Shown one piece after another: positions 52,155 to 60,438 of a stretch of 64,000 nt of DNA. Source of the DNA: CAYUMU01 sp964445985 (GTDB lineage: Bacteria; Planctomycetota; Planctomycetia; Pirellulales; S012-138); contig CAYUMU010000002.1 in assembly GCA_964445985.1 (NCBI GenBank), forward strand, positions 62,001 to 126,000, read 5' to 3'. The position numbers and the translations under genes were made by a program. Each line of letters begins with the position of its first letter. The stretch's first letter is position 1. The notes beneath the pieces were generated by a model. That model did no database searches, was not told the DNA's origin, and was given only the letters and a program-made list of their open reading frames with translations.

Positions 52155-52898
52155 ATGAAAGTGGTCCTGCTGGGGACGAACGGCTATCATCCCAACGAGC
52201 GCCGGCATACTTCGTGCATCATGCTGCCGGAGTTGGGCGTGATTCTCGACGCCGGCACCGGCATGTTCCGCATTCGCAGCCGCATTATGACGCCGCGGCT
52301 CGATATCTACCTGTCGCACGCCCATCTCGACCACGTGGCGGGGCTGACCTTCTTGCTGGGCATTCTGTACCGCCGCCAGGTGAACGAAGTGGTGATTCAC
52401 GGCGAAGCGATCAAGCTCGAGGCCGTCAAGCAGCATCTGTTCAACGAGCATTTGTTCCCCGTGATGCCCAATTATGAGTTCCGCTCGCTGGCCGAGGGCG
52501 AAGAAATGCTGCCCGGCGGCGGAAAGCTGCGGCATTTCCCCTTGGTGCACCCCGGCGGAGCGGTGGGCTATCGGCTGGACTGGCCCGACCGCTCGCTCGC
52601 CTATGTGACCGACACCACGGCCGATCCCCAAGCGGACTATGTGAAGCACATTCAAGGGGTGGACGTGCTGCTGCACGAATGCAACTTTTCCAACAACCAG
52701 CAAGACATCGCCATGATGACCGGCCATAGCTGGACGAACCGCGTGGCCGAAGTGGCCAAGGCGGCCGACGTGGGCGTGCTGGTGCTAACGCACATCGACC
52801 CGGCCTTTGAAGGAGACGACCCGATTGGGATCGACGAAGCGCTGAAGATCTTTCCCTCGGTAATCTTGGGCGAAGACAATATGGAGTTGGAGTTTTAG
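52155..52898 (+). CDS. MBL-fold metallohydrolase
   Basis: The 247-residue protein starts at MKVVLLGTNGYHPNERRHTS. Metal ligands H55, H57, D59 and H60 lie in YLSHAHLDHVAG. Later family features are VTDTTADP, VLLHECNFSNN, GHSWTNRVAEVAKAADVGVL and VLTHIDP. The layout is closest to the RNase Z-like/PhnP-like branch of small metal-dependent phosphodiesterases, without the exosite arm of tRNase Z. The substrate is unknown. It stands alone, with a tRNA gene on the other strand behind it. Confidence 0.88.
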   Translation: MKVVLLGTNGYHPNERRHTSCIMLPELGVILDAGTGMFRIRSRIMTPRLDIYLSHAHLDHVAGLTFLLGILYRRQVNEVVIHGEAIKLEAVKQHLFNEHLFPVMPNYEFRSLAEGEEMLPGGGKLRHFPLVHPGGAVGYRLDWPDRSLAYVTDTTADPQADYVKHIQGVDVLLHECNFSNNQQDIAMMTGHSWTNRVAEVAKAADVGVLVLTHIDPAFEGDDPIGIDEALKIFPSVILGEDNMELEF

Positions 52899-52979
52899 GC
52901 CGCTGCAAATGGCAACACGCCGCTCTCAACCCTCATGAATGGAGGTCGGGCGGCGTGCGATAGCTTGCTGCTGTGGAAG

Positions 52980-53050
52980 AGAGACCGGTGGGAGTCGAAC
53001 CCACTTTGATCGGGTTGCAGCCGATTGCCTGGCCGTCTGGCTCCAGTCTC
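52980..53050 (-). tRNA. tRNA-Cys (anticodon GCA)
   Basis: The minus strand folds as a cloverleaf: acceptor GAGACTG/CGGTCTC (one T-G pair), D stem GCC/GGC, anticodon stem ATCGG/CCGAT with loop CTGCAAC (anticodon GCA), T arm GTGGG TTCGACT CCCAC. The discriminator is T, as usual for tRNA-Cys. CCA is not encoded. Position 8 is G in place of the near-universal T. Confidence 0.9.
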
Positions 53051-53380
53051 TTGTGGTTGTGCCCCCCGCTGGCGTTGGCTGGCCGGGCGACAAGAGAAGT
53101 TATCGGCGGTTCTTGCCCGAGTCTTCACTAGAATCGGAATTGTCCCGCCAGGCGGTTGCGGGGGGAGGACGAGTGCGGTTGAATTCCCCAGCAGGATGGG
53201 CCGGCGTGCCGTGCGTCGAGCGAGGGGCGAGTGCCGGGAGCCTTGTCGCACCGGGGCATGGTCGCATAATGTAGGGGTAGCTTGCCAGGCGGGTGACGCA
53301 GAGTCTCTTCCTGAGTTAGAAAGCGCGATCCAGGCCGACTCCGATAGTAAAATCTTTACCGCTGCAGTACCCCCACCCCG

Positions 53381-53404
53381 CCCTCCCCCGTGCCAGGGGG
53401 AGGG
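53381..53404. repeat. 9-bp hairpin before the ABC transporter
   Basis: CCCTCCCCC (53381-53389) pairs with GGGGGAGGG (53396-53404) over a 6-base loop. It lies 22 bases before the ABC start, so it could affect its translation or be a member of the C-rich/G-rich hairpin family also seen at 33.9 and 55.2 kb. The rest of the 53,051-53,426 gap shows no gene. Confidence 0.75.
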
Positions 53405-53426
53405 AGAAATTGGCTTGGCCAACCTT

Positions 53427-54335
53427 ATGCCCAACCCGCTGGTTGTTACCGAGAACCTGACCAAGCGCTACGGAGCGTTTACGGCCCTTCGCCATTGCAC
53501 GTTGACGGTGCAGGCGGGCGAAGTATTTGGTTTGCTCGGCCCTAACGGCTCGGGCAAGACCACGCTATTGCGAACGCTGATGGGCTTTTTGCGGCCGTCG
53601 GCCGGGCGGGCCACGATTGCCGGGTGGGACTGCTATCGCGAAAGCCGCAAGACGCACGGGGCCACGACGTATTTGCCCGGCGACGCGCGGCTGTTTCGCG
53701 GCATGAACGGGTTCGAGGTGCTGCAGTTCTTTCAGAAGGTGCGGCCGGACGGCAATTTGCCGCGGGCGTTGGAGCTGGCGCAGCGGCTGGATCTGGACTT
53801 GTCGCGGCCGGTCACGCGCTGTTCAACCGGGATGCGCCAAAAGCTCGGCGTGGTTTCCATTTTGGCCGTGCGGGCGCCCCTGGTCATTCTGGATGAGCCC
53901 ACCAGCAATCTCGATCCCACCACGCGCTCGCAGGTGCTGGGGCTGGTGCAAGAAGCCAAGGCGGAGGGCCGCACGGTGATGTTTTCATCGCATGTGCTTT
54001 CCGAAGTGGAGGCGGTGTGCGACCGGGTGGTGGTGTTGCGGCGCGGCGAGTTGGTTCATAGCCAGGCCATGGCCGAGTTGAAACGCCAGCATCGCATCGA
54101 GGCTCAATTGCTGGGGGGAATGCCTGACTTGCCGCCCGACCTGCACAGCCTGGAAGTTGAGCGCCACGGGCAAGGTTGGATTTCGCTCCGAACCGCGGGC
54201 GAATTGCTCCCGGTGTTGCATTGGCTCAGCGAACAGCAGGTGAGCGATATTCGGGTGCGGCCGCTCGGTTTGCAAACCGTGTATGAACGGTTCCATCCCC
54301 ATCATGATGCTAACGAGGTCAGGCTGCCCGCATGA
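53427..54335 (+). CDS. ABC transporter ATP-binding protein
   Basis: The 302-residue protein has all ATPase motifs: Walker A GPNGSGKT, the Q-loop region in ATTYLPGDARLFRG, signature CSTGMRQKLG (a variant of LSGGQ), Walker B LVILDEP, and the H-loop SSHVLSE. The C-terminal domain resembles that of CcmA/NatA-type exporters. Its stop overlaps the permease start as ATGA, which indicates coupling. Such two-gene ABC-2 exporters move drugs, antimicrobial compounds or surface components; the substrate is unknown. Confidence 0.93.
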   Translation: MPNPLVVTENLTKRYGAFTALRHCTLTVQAGEVFGLLGPNGSGKTTLLRTLMGFLRPSAGRATIAGWDCYRESRKTHGATTYLPGDARLFRGMNGFEVLQFFQKVRPDGNLPRALELAQRLDLDLSRPVTRCSTGMRQKLGVVSILAVRAPLVILDEPTSNLDPTTRSQVLGLVQEAKAEGRTVMFSSHVLSEVEAVCDRVVVLRRGELVHSQAMAELKRQHRIEAQLLGGMPDLPPDLHSLEVERHGQGWISLRTAGELLPVLHWLSEQQVSDIRVRPLGLQTVYERFHPHHDANEVRLPA

Positions 54336-55159
54336 ATCGAGCCTTGTGGTCCAAGAACATTCGCGACACCTGGCTGTTGATGCTGTGCTGCGCGGGCGTG
54401 CTGTTTCTGTTTCACCTGCTGTTCGTGTGGCTGGTGAGCCGGATGAACCTGGCGATTCTCGAGATGTTCTTGCAGTATGGTTTCAAGGGAGTGAACCTGC
54501 CGAACCTGCTGCCGCTGCCGTTGGAACTGGTGGCCACGCAGCGGGGGATGATCTTGCTGGCGTATGTTGATCCGGTGGTGCTGTTCACCATCACGGTGTG
54601 GTCGATCGCGCGGGGGTCGGACGCGGTGAGCGGCGAGATCGACCGCGGCACCATGGAAATGCTGGCGGCCCAGCCGGTGAGCCGCGTGACGATTCTGCTT
54701 CCTCAAATGGTCGCGACCACCGCGGGCGCCGCGGTGATTTGCCTGGCGTGCTGGTTGGGAACCAGCTTTGGTTTGCAGATCATGAACCTGAAGTCATCGA
54801 TCTCGGCCATGGACTATTTGCCAGCCACGTTGAACTTGTTCGCCGTGACGTTTTTCTTAGCGGGCTTTACCACGCTGGTCGGTTCGTGGCAGCGCAGCCG
54901 GTGGAAAACGATTGGCATTGCCGGGGCGTTCTGCCTGATTCAACTGATCTTGAAGGTGGTCTCGCGGCTGTCGCCCGACTTGGAATGGATGGTCTACACC
55001 ACGTATTTGGGGGCCTTTGAGCCGGGTTGGTTTCTGGACGAGTTCCACGGCTGGAGACTGGCCTGGCTGTTCTGCGGCATTCTCGCCGGGCTGGGCGCGG
55101 TGTGTTATGCGGCGGCCCTGTGGATTTTTAGCCGCCGCGATTTGCCGGCGCCGCTTTAG
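54332..55159 (+). CDS. ABC-2 type permease subunit
   Basis: The 275-residue protein has about six hydrophobic segments: LMLCCAGVLFLFHLLFVWLV, TITVWSIARG, VVATTAGAAVICLACWLGTS, LFAVTFFLAGFTTLVGSW, IAGAFCLIQLILKV and WLFCGILAGLGAVCYAAALW. The cytoplasmic motif GEIDRGTMEMLAAQPVSR is typical of ABC-2 exporter permeases, where it contacts the ATPase. It is translated by overlap with the ATPase gene. Its TAG stop ends exactly at the first base of the 55,159-55,401 repeat element. Confidence 0.92.
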   Translation: MNRALWSKNIRDTWLLMLCCAGVLFLFHLLFVWLVSRMNLAILEMFLQYGFKGVNLPNLLPLPLELVATQRGMILLAYVDPVVLFTITVWSIARGSDAVSGEIDRGTMEMLAAQPVSRVTILLPQMVATTAGAAVICLACWLGTSFGLQIMNLKSSISAMDYLPATLNLFAVTFFLAGFTTLVGSWQRSRWKTIGIAGAFCLIQLILKVVSRLSPDLEWMVYTTYLGAFEPGWFLDEFHGWRLAWLFCGILAGLGAVCYAAALWIFSRRDLPAPL

Positions 55160-55401
55160 AGCCTATCCAATGACTCCCTCGCCCCTCTCCTCGGTATTTC
55201 CGGGGAGAGGGGCGAGGGTGAGGGTGAGGGGGCTTGGGAAGCGGAGTTGAGCATGCTATTTCAGGTCCGCGAAGAACCCGCTCATCCCCAGCCCTTCTCC
55301 CCCGGAGTACCGGGGGGAGAAGGGAGAAAGAAAGGTCGTGAGAAACTTTTTATCAGGTCACCGCTGAGGTGAGGGGGAAACCGGGTTCTTCGGATAGGCT
55401 C
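55159..55401. repeat. Nested inverted-repeat element, about 243 bp
   Basis: The ends are GAGCCTATCC (55159-55168) and GGATAGGCTC (55392-55401). Inside, CGAAGAACCCG (55270-55280) pairs with CGGGTTCTTCG (55382-55392). Two hairpins lie within: 55181-55194 with 55200-55213 (14 bp, one wobble, loop TATTT) and 55292-55303 with 55313-55324 (12 bp). No coding frame is seen. It looks like a non-autonomous repeat lodged between the ABC permease and gntP-like genes; no target-site duplication is evident. Confidence 0.8.
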
Positions 55402-55416
55402 AAAGTGCCTTGCTCC

Positions 55417-57333
55417 CTACACCGCGTCTACCAGCGGCATCAGGTAAACGAGCAGCAGGGTTACCGCCATGCTGACCACGCCGAGCACGATCAACAGTGG
55501 CGTCCAGCTCTTCAGGGCTTCTTCTTCGGTCAGGCCGCCCATCTTGGCGAAGATCCAGAAGCCGCTGTCGTTCATCCACGAGCCGATTAGCGAGCCGGCG
55601 CCAATGGCGGTGCAAAGGTACACGGCGTTGAAGGGGAGTGGCCCGGACGCTCCGAGCATGGCGGCGAGCATGCTGGAGGCGGTGATCATGGCCACGGTGC
55701 TGGAGCCTTGGGCCACCTTGAGCAGGGCCGAAACCCCAAAACCCAGGAACAGCAGCATCATGCCTTGGGCGCCGCCGCCAAACAGGCTTTCGATGGCGGG
55801 GCCAATCTGGGCTTCTTTCAGCATGGCGCCAAAGGCGCCGCCGGCCGAGGTGATGAGAATGATCACGCCGCCGCTCATCAGGCCGTCTTCCACGCTGATG
55901 GCCACTTCCTGGCGGCTGGGCCGTCGCTGCCGCACATACATGAGAATGGCCACGGCGGCCGAAAGCAACAGGGCAAAGTTGGGGTCGCCGAACAGTGCCC
56001 CGTAGTTGGCTACTTGGCGCCATGAGGTTTCCCACACATGGGGTTCAATGTATTGCGGAAACGCCGCTTCCAGCAGCAGGCGGTTCAGGCGTTGCGTCTG
56101 CGGAACCGACAGTCGGCCGATGTCTTTGGTTAGCAAGTAATTGAGGGAGCTCAAGCCTTGCAGCCGTTGATGTTCGTCCCAGGGAAGCTTGCCAGCGCCC
56201 GATTCCGCCAATGCCGCCTCTTCAACGGCAAGCCGGCGCTGCGCTTCGACCAACGAAACTTCGTCTTTCGAGAGCAAGCCCGCGATGCGCGCTGGGTTGA
56301 GCACCACGCCGGGGAAATCGTCGCCGCCCGGCTCGTAGAACTTTTTGTTGCTCAAAACCTTAACATTCAAGTCCTCCACGATTTGCTCGCGCGTGGCTTC
56401 ATCCACCGAGCCGGCGGCTGCCGCGGCAGTGATCGTGGCTTGAAGCTCGGGCGAAAACTGGTCCATGATACGCCGGGCCGGTTGCAAGCGGGGCTCGCTC
56501 GATTGGGGAGCGTCCGCCAGCAACTTCACAAAACCATCCCAGTCGCGAATTTGCGAGGTCGTAAAACGGGCGGCCGCTTCCGCGTCGGCCATGGTTTCCA
56601 AGGCCGTGTTCGCGCCGATCAGCAGCACCGGCAGGGCCACCGGCAAAACGGCCATCCACAAGGGCGGCTGCTGAGCCTCGGGGAGCGATTCAAGCTCGGG
56701 CTCGGTTCCAATGGGACGCATCGGCAGCGGCATGATCCGATCGCACACGCGGGCAAAGATGAGACCGGCCACCGCGGCCGGCATGGCGACCAGCGTGCCA
56801 ATAATGATCATCAACCCAACATCGACCCCCAGGTTGGCCGCCATGACCAGCGGCCCAGGCGTGGGAGGAACCAAGGTATGCGTGATCGCCCCACCCGCGG
56901 AGATCGCCAGCAGGTACAGCAGGTAGTTGGACTTGGTGCGGCGATAAAGACTGCGGGCCAGCGGTACCAGCAAGTAAAACACCGTGTCAAAGAACACCGG
57001 CACCGCGAGCACGAAGCCGCTGCCCATCAGGGCCACCGAGGCTTGCTTTTCCCCTAGCAATCTCAAGAAAGCGCGCACAATGCGGTCGGCCGCTCCGCTA
57101 TCCATCATGCACTTGCCAATGATGGCGGCGAGGGCGATCACGATCGCAATGCTGCCCGCCGTGGAGCCAAACGCGCCCGCCACGCGCGACACCTTCACGC
57201 TGACCTCGCCTGGCGCGAGCAGGCTCACGATCAAGGCCGCCGTGATCAACGCCAGAAAAGCATTGAGCCGCAGCACGATGATCATGCCCAAAACGGTTAC
57301 AATTCCAATTGCCAGAATGGCCAACGGAGACAT
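55417..57333 (-). CDS. GntP-family permease with large internal insertion
   Basis: The 638-residue membrane protein has the GntP gluconate:H+ symporter pattern. The N-terminal half has LVPPTPGPLVMAANLGVDVG and FFDTVFYLLVPLARSLYRRT; the C-terminal half has QGSSTVAMITASSMLAAM and GSWMNDSGFWIFAKMGGLTE. Family members usually have about 440-450 residues; here about 195 hydrophilic residues (roughly 245-440) lie between the halves. The insertion contains a helical stretch and KKFYEPGGDDFPGVVLNPAR, which looks folded. The substrate is probably a sugar acid; the insertion could be a sensing or binding domain. Confidence 0.88.
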   Translation of the reverse strand: MSPLAILAIGIVTVLGMIIVLRLNAFLALITAALIVSLLAPGEVSVKVSRVAGAFGSTAGSIAIVIALAAIIGKCMMDSGAADRIVRAFLRLLGEKQASVALMGSGFVLAVPVFFDTVFYLLVPLARSLYRRTKSNYLLYLLAISAGGAITHTLVPPTPGPLVMAANLGVDVGLMIIIGTLVAMPAAVAGLIFARVCDRIMPLPMRPIGTEPELESLPEAQQPPLWMAVLPVALPVLLIGANTALETMADAEAAARFTTSQIRDWDGFVKLLADAPQSSEPRLQPARRIMDQFSPELQATITAAAAAGSVDEATREQIVEDLNVKVLSNKKFYEPGGDDFPGVVLNPARIAGLLSKDEVSLVEAQRRLAVEEAALAESGAGKLPWDEHQRLQGLSSLNYLLTKDIGRLSVPQTQRLNRLLLEAAFPQYIEPHVWETSWRQVANYGALFGDPNFALLLSAAVAILMYVRQRRPSRQEVAISVEDGLMSGGVIILITSAGGAFGAMLKEAQIGPAIESLFGGGAQGMMLLFLGFGVSALLKVAQGSSTVAMITASSMLAAMLGASGPLPFNAVYLCTAIGAGSLIGSWMNDSGFWIFAKMGGLTEEEALKSWTPLLIVLGVVSMAVTLLLVYLMPLVDAV

Positions 57334-57668
57334 CGCGAGCTCGTTCTAATGGGGTGGGCCTGGCCTGCGCGCCGCTTGCCAGCGGATCGGATCGGGAGAG
57401 TCTTCCATGCCGCGCAAACCCGTGGGGGGGGCAACCCGGCCTGGCGATGTCTCTCCAATCTCGCCCAGGCCGGAGCAAGGTGAAAGAATCGCATACGAGG
57501 GGCCGCCCCGCAATTGTTTTTCCAATATCTGCTCTTCCAATATCTGGGGGATGCGAAGGTGGTGGGATGGCGCATCCGCCGCTTCCTGGATTCCCGCCCC
57601 GTCTTCACTGGGGTCAGGGTATGCGCGGGAAAGATGGGTCCGCGCCAAGGCTTTGCCACGCGGTCGTC
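57334..57668. other. 335-base gap, nothing coding
   Basis: No credible gene is seen here. TTCCAATATCTG occurs twice with a 15-base spacing (57520-57531 and 57535-57546). The stretch probably holds the gntP-like promoter and the 3' end of the downstream-facing gene. Confidence 0.5.
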
Positions 57669-59126
57669 CTACGCCGCTTTGGCCAATTCCCTTTCGAATT
57701 GAACCACCGGGGCGCCAGGCAAGCCGAAGCGGCGGGGTTGGTCTTGCACCTGGTCGACCACGTGCCGCACGTAGCCGGTGGCCACGGTGCAGAGGTCGTG
57801 CATGTCGGCAGGGCTGAGGTCGAGCAATTCCAGCGTCTGTTCGTTGCAGAGTGGCAGAATGTAATCGGTGCCGCGGACTTTGCCGGTGTCGCCCGAAGCC
57901 GTGACGTTGTTGATCAGGCCCCGGCGATTGGTGTGGTTGGCGTCATCGGTTTCGCGGGCGATTTTGGCGATGGAAGGCATGGCGCGCAGTTCGTCGCCAT
58001 GGCGGTACACGACGACCCGCAATTCATATTTGTGGCCGGAGAGCGGATGTTGAGACGCGCGAATCTGGCAAGCGTCGACATATTCGCAGAGGGTATAGGG
58101 GAGCGCGCCGCCGGTGATGCCATAGAACTCGGCCGTTTGTTGCAGGGAGCGGTCGATCTGGTTGACGATATTGTCGAGCGATTCGAGCGGGTTAAAGAAG
58201 AACTCGATGCCGTGCCCTAGCCCCGTGCCGTGCGGCTTGATGACGACTTGCCGACCGCGCCGCAGCCAGACCTGCACCAGCTCGATCAATTCTTGGCGGG
58301 TGTGGGCATGCTCGAACAGCACGTTCCGTGGAAGCGCCTGGTGGGGGTGCGCTTGGACATACTCATTCATGAGATCATAGGCCACGCCCTTATCGCTTCC
58401 GGCGGCGAAGCAGCGATTGAGCGTTTTAAATTGTGTGAGATCGATGCGTTCATCGAACCATTGCATCAGGTTCCGGCAGAAGCGATCGTTGACCGCGCCC
58501 ATGACCGGGCGGCCGTGGAGACTGAGGGTGCCGTCGCTATTGAGGTGGAGCGCTCGCATCAGATCTTTCATATAGCCGGGCACGACGATTGGGCCGGGAG
58601 AACTGGCGCGCTCACGGTCGTTGGCCATTTGCCCCAGGCTGCGGGCGTACCCCTGGCCAAACTTCCGCTCCAAGCCTTGGCGAATGGCGTCCACGAACAA
58701 CACCTTTTCGTGGGCCAGGCGGTTCAAACGCGGCTGATCCTCGGACTCTTTGCCCGAAACGCCAAGCAAGACCACGCCATCGGGGTCGTCAAAGCTCTGT
58801 GAGGTCTCGGTCAGCGAACGCAGCATGGAAGCCAGCGGCGCGAGCGGCATGTTGGAGACGCCGCCAATGCCGGTGCCGTTAAGCTCCAGCAAGTGAAACT
58901 GCTTACGACCCTGGTGTTCCGATACCAAAATGTCGAGCGGCGCCACCAAGAACAGATCGCGCTGCGAACCGGATCGCAAAGATCGGGCCGACTCCTGAGC
59001 CAGGTCGTCCCAGAGGTCCAGGTCTTGGCCATTGCTGATGGAACTGCGGTCTTCCAGTTCCACGCCCAAGAGCGACGACGTGGCGATTAACGACTCCAAA
59101 CAAACGGGCAATAGATTTGAGCGCAT
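57669..59126 (-). CDS. ATP-grasp-like hypothetical protein, 485 aa
   Basis: The ATG at 59126 follows GGAGA; a longer in-frame start is rejected. The protein is soluble. The motif QVVIKPHGTGLGHGIEFFFN resembles the ATP-grasp Lys/Gly-rich loop, and GHKYELRVVVYRHGDELRAM then RGLINNVTASGDTGKV resemble the metal-ligand end of that fold (an E-x-R-V-V strand and a later N). The N-terminus (FLVAPLDILVSEHQGRKQFH; LLELNGTGIGGVSNMPL) could be the pre-ATP-grasp domain. It may ligate amino acids or act in peptide or polyamine modification; no partner gene indicates which. Confidence 0.65.
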   Translation of the reverse strand: MRSNLLPVCLESLIATSSLLGVELEDRSSISNGQDLDLWDDLAQESARSLRSGSQRDLFLVAPLDILVSEHQGRKQFHLLELNGTGIGGVSNMPLAPLASMLRSLTETSQSFDDPDGVVLLGVSGKESEDQPRLNRLAHEKVLFVDAIRQGLERKFGQGYARSLGQMANDRERASSPGPIVVPGYMKDLMRALHLNSDGTLSLHGRPVMGAVNDRFCRNLMQWFDERIDLTQFKTLNRCFAAGSDKGVAYDLMNEYVQAHPHQALPRNVLFEHAHTRQELIELVQVWLRRGRQVVIKPHGTGLGHGIEFFFNPLESLDNIVNQIDRSLQQTAEFYGITGGALPYTLCEYVDACQIRASQHPLSGHKYELRVVVYRHGDELRAMPSIAKIARETDDANHTNRRGLINNVTASGDTGKVRGTDYILPLCNEQTLELLDLSPADMHDLCTVATGYVRHVVDQVQDQPRRFGLPGAPVVQFERELAKAA

Positions 59127-59938
59127 CGTGCGATCTCCAAGTTTTGCTGGCAGCCAGAACAGCGGCAAGGGGAAGTGAACCGCTTGCTGCCAGCCTTTAC
59201 CATCCCTAGCATCGACAACTCCGCCAGCGGAAAATCAGAGCACCCGTTCGGATTCATTCCGTAACGCGCGGCGCTATCCACCGCGCGAAATGCCGACTCA
59301 TTTCCGCGGGCTTCGCAGCCAGGGATCAGAGCTTCCTAGGTATTCGCTGGAAAGGTAGCGCCGACCATCTTCCCGCGTCGGCAGGGAGTTTCAAAAGCAA
59401 TGCGCGTGCCAAGCGGTGCTTGTTTTTTTCACCCCCACCATCGAACCAGAGTGGCGCGGATTGAATCGATTGTGCGACGACGAAACTCGTTAAAAACGGC
59501 AGTGTTTGCCAGCCATCGGAAGTGGCTGTTGGATCAGCCGCTCAGCGCTTTGCAATTCTTCCAAGGCAGGTTGAAAATGATACATGCGCGGCGGCCGTGA
59601 TGATGCCTATGAATCCGTGAGAAGGGAGGGCCGGAACGAAACGAATGTTCCCCCATGGATCGAAAGACGGGGACCTCATTCTTCGTCGCCCTGTGCATCG
59701 AGCGTTGGCTTGGTCCGATTACACAAAGTTGAGGTTTCGGAGAGGCTGCGCAAGAGATTCCATTGGCTCTTGATGTGATTGCCAAGATTCGGTACTGTTC
59801 CTGCCCACGCTCACGAACCGAGAGTCTCCGGCCGCCGTAGTGGGGTACACTTGCGTGGCGCGGCTGGTGGACGAAACCGCGCCGAATTTAGTTAAGGCCC
59901 CCCCCTCCCTCGCTAATTGCAAGCGTTGTAGTGCTGGC
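59127..59938. other. 812-base gap without a recognised gene
   Basis: This is the longest empty stretch of the window. Small frames occur, but their products are rich in R, S and P with no motif, which is typical of antisense or random frames in high-G+C DNA. No strong repeat or RNA gene was found by eye. Confidence 0.5.
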
Positions 59939-60424
59939 ATGGATTACGCCGTTAACCGATCTGCCCGACGTTGTGCCGTTTCTGGCCGTGTGCTGGAAGA
60001 AGGCGAGACGTTCTATACCGCCCTGTTCGTGGAAGGCGCGGACCTGGTGCGGCGCGATTATGGCCGGGAATGCTGGAAATCGCCGCCTGAGAACGCGTTG
60101 GGGTGGTGGAAGGCGCGGGTGCCTCGCAAGGAAGAAAGCAAAACCAGGCTGGCTCCCGACGAGGTTCTGCTGCAGCTTTTTCATGAGCTGGCCGAGCAGC
60201 CCGAGAAACAAGATTTGCGGTTTGTGCTGGCTTTGCTGCTCGTGCGCCGCCGCTTACTGAAGTGGGAAGATCCCGAGAAAAACGCCGACGACCAAGAAGT
60301 GCTCGTCCTGTCATGCCCTCGCGATGGTGGAACCTACCGTGTTGCGGCCGAGGTTCCCAGTGACGCCCGGGCCGCGGAGATTCAAGACGAATTAGCCCGC
60401 CTCCTCTTTGCCGATGCCGCCTAA
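59939..60424 (+). CDS. Hypothetical protein, 161 aa, coupled to a LolA-like gene
   Basis: The start is the ATG at 59939; the longer frame upstream has no start support. The protein begins MDYAVNRSARRCAVSGRVLE and has a small cysteine-containing N-terminal part (RCAVSGRVLEEGETFYTALF; YGRECW) that may bind zinc. A helical C-terminal half follows (DEVLLQLFHELAEQPEKQDL; LALLLVRRRLLKWED). It has no signal peptide. The next gene starts 15 bases after its stop, so they are probably one operon. The function is not known. Confidence 0.75.
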   Translation: MDYAVNRSARRCAVSGRVLEEGETFYTALFVEGADLVRRDYGRECWKSPPENALGWWKARVPRKEESKTRLAPDEVLLQLFHELAEQPEKQDLRFVLALLLVRRRLLKWEDPEKNADDQEVLVLSCPRDGGTYRVAAEVPSDARAAEIQDELARLLFADAA

Positions 60425-60438
60425 CAGGAGAGCACGCT

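Noticed and set aside
53025..53426. Extension of the ABC ATPase frame through the tRNA region
   Set aside because: It would overlap the tRNA-Cys gene and is unlike any ABC N-terminus; the ATG at 53,427 fits the family.
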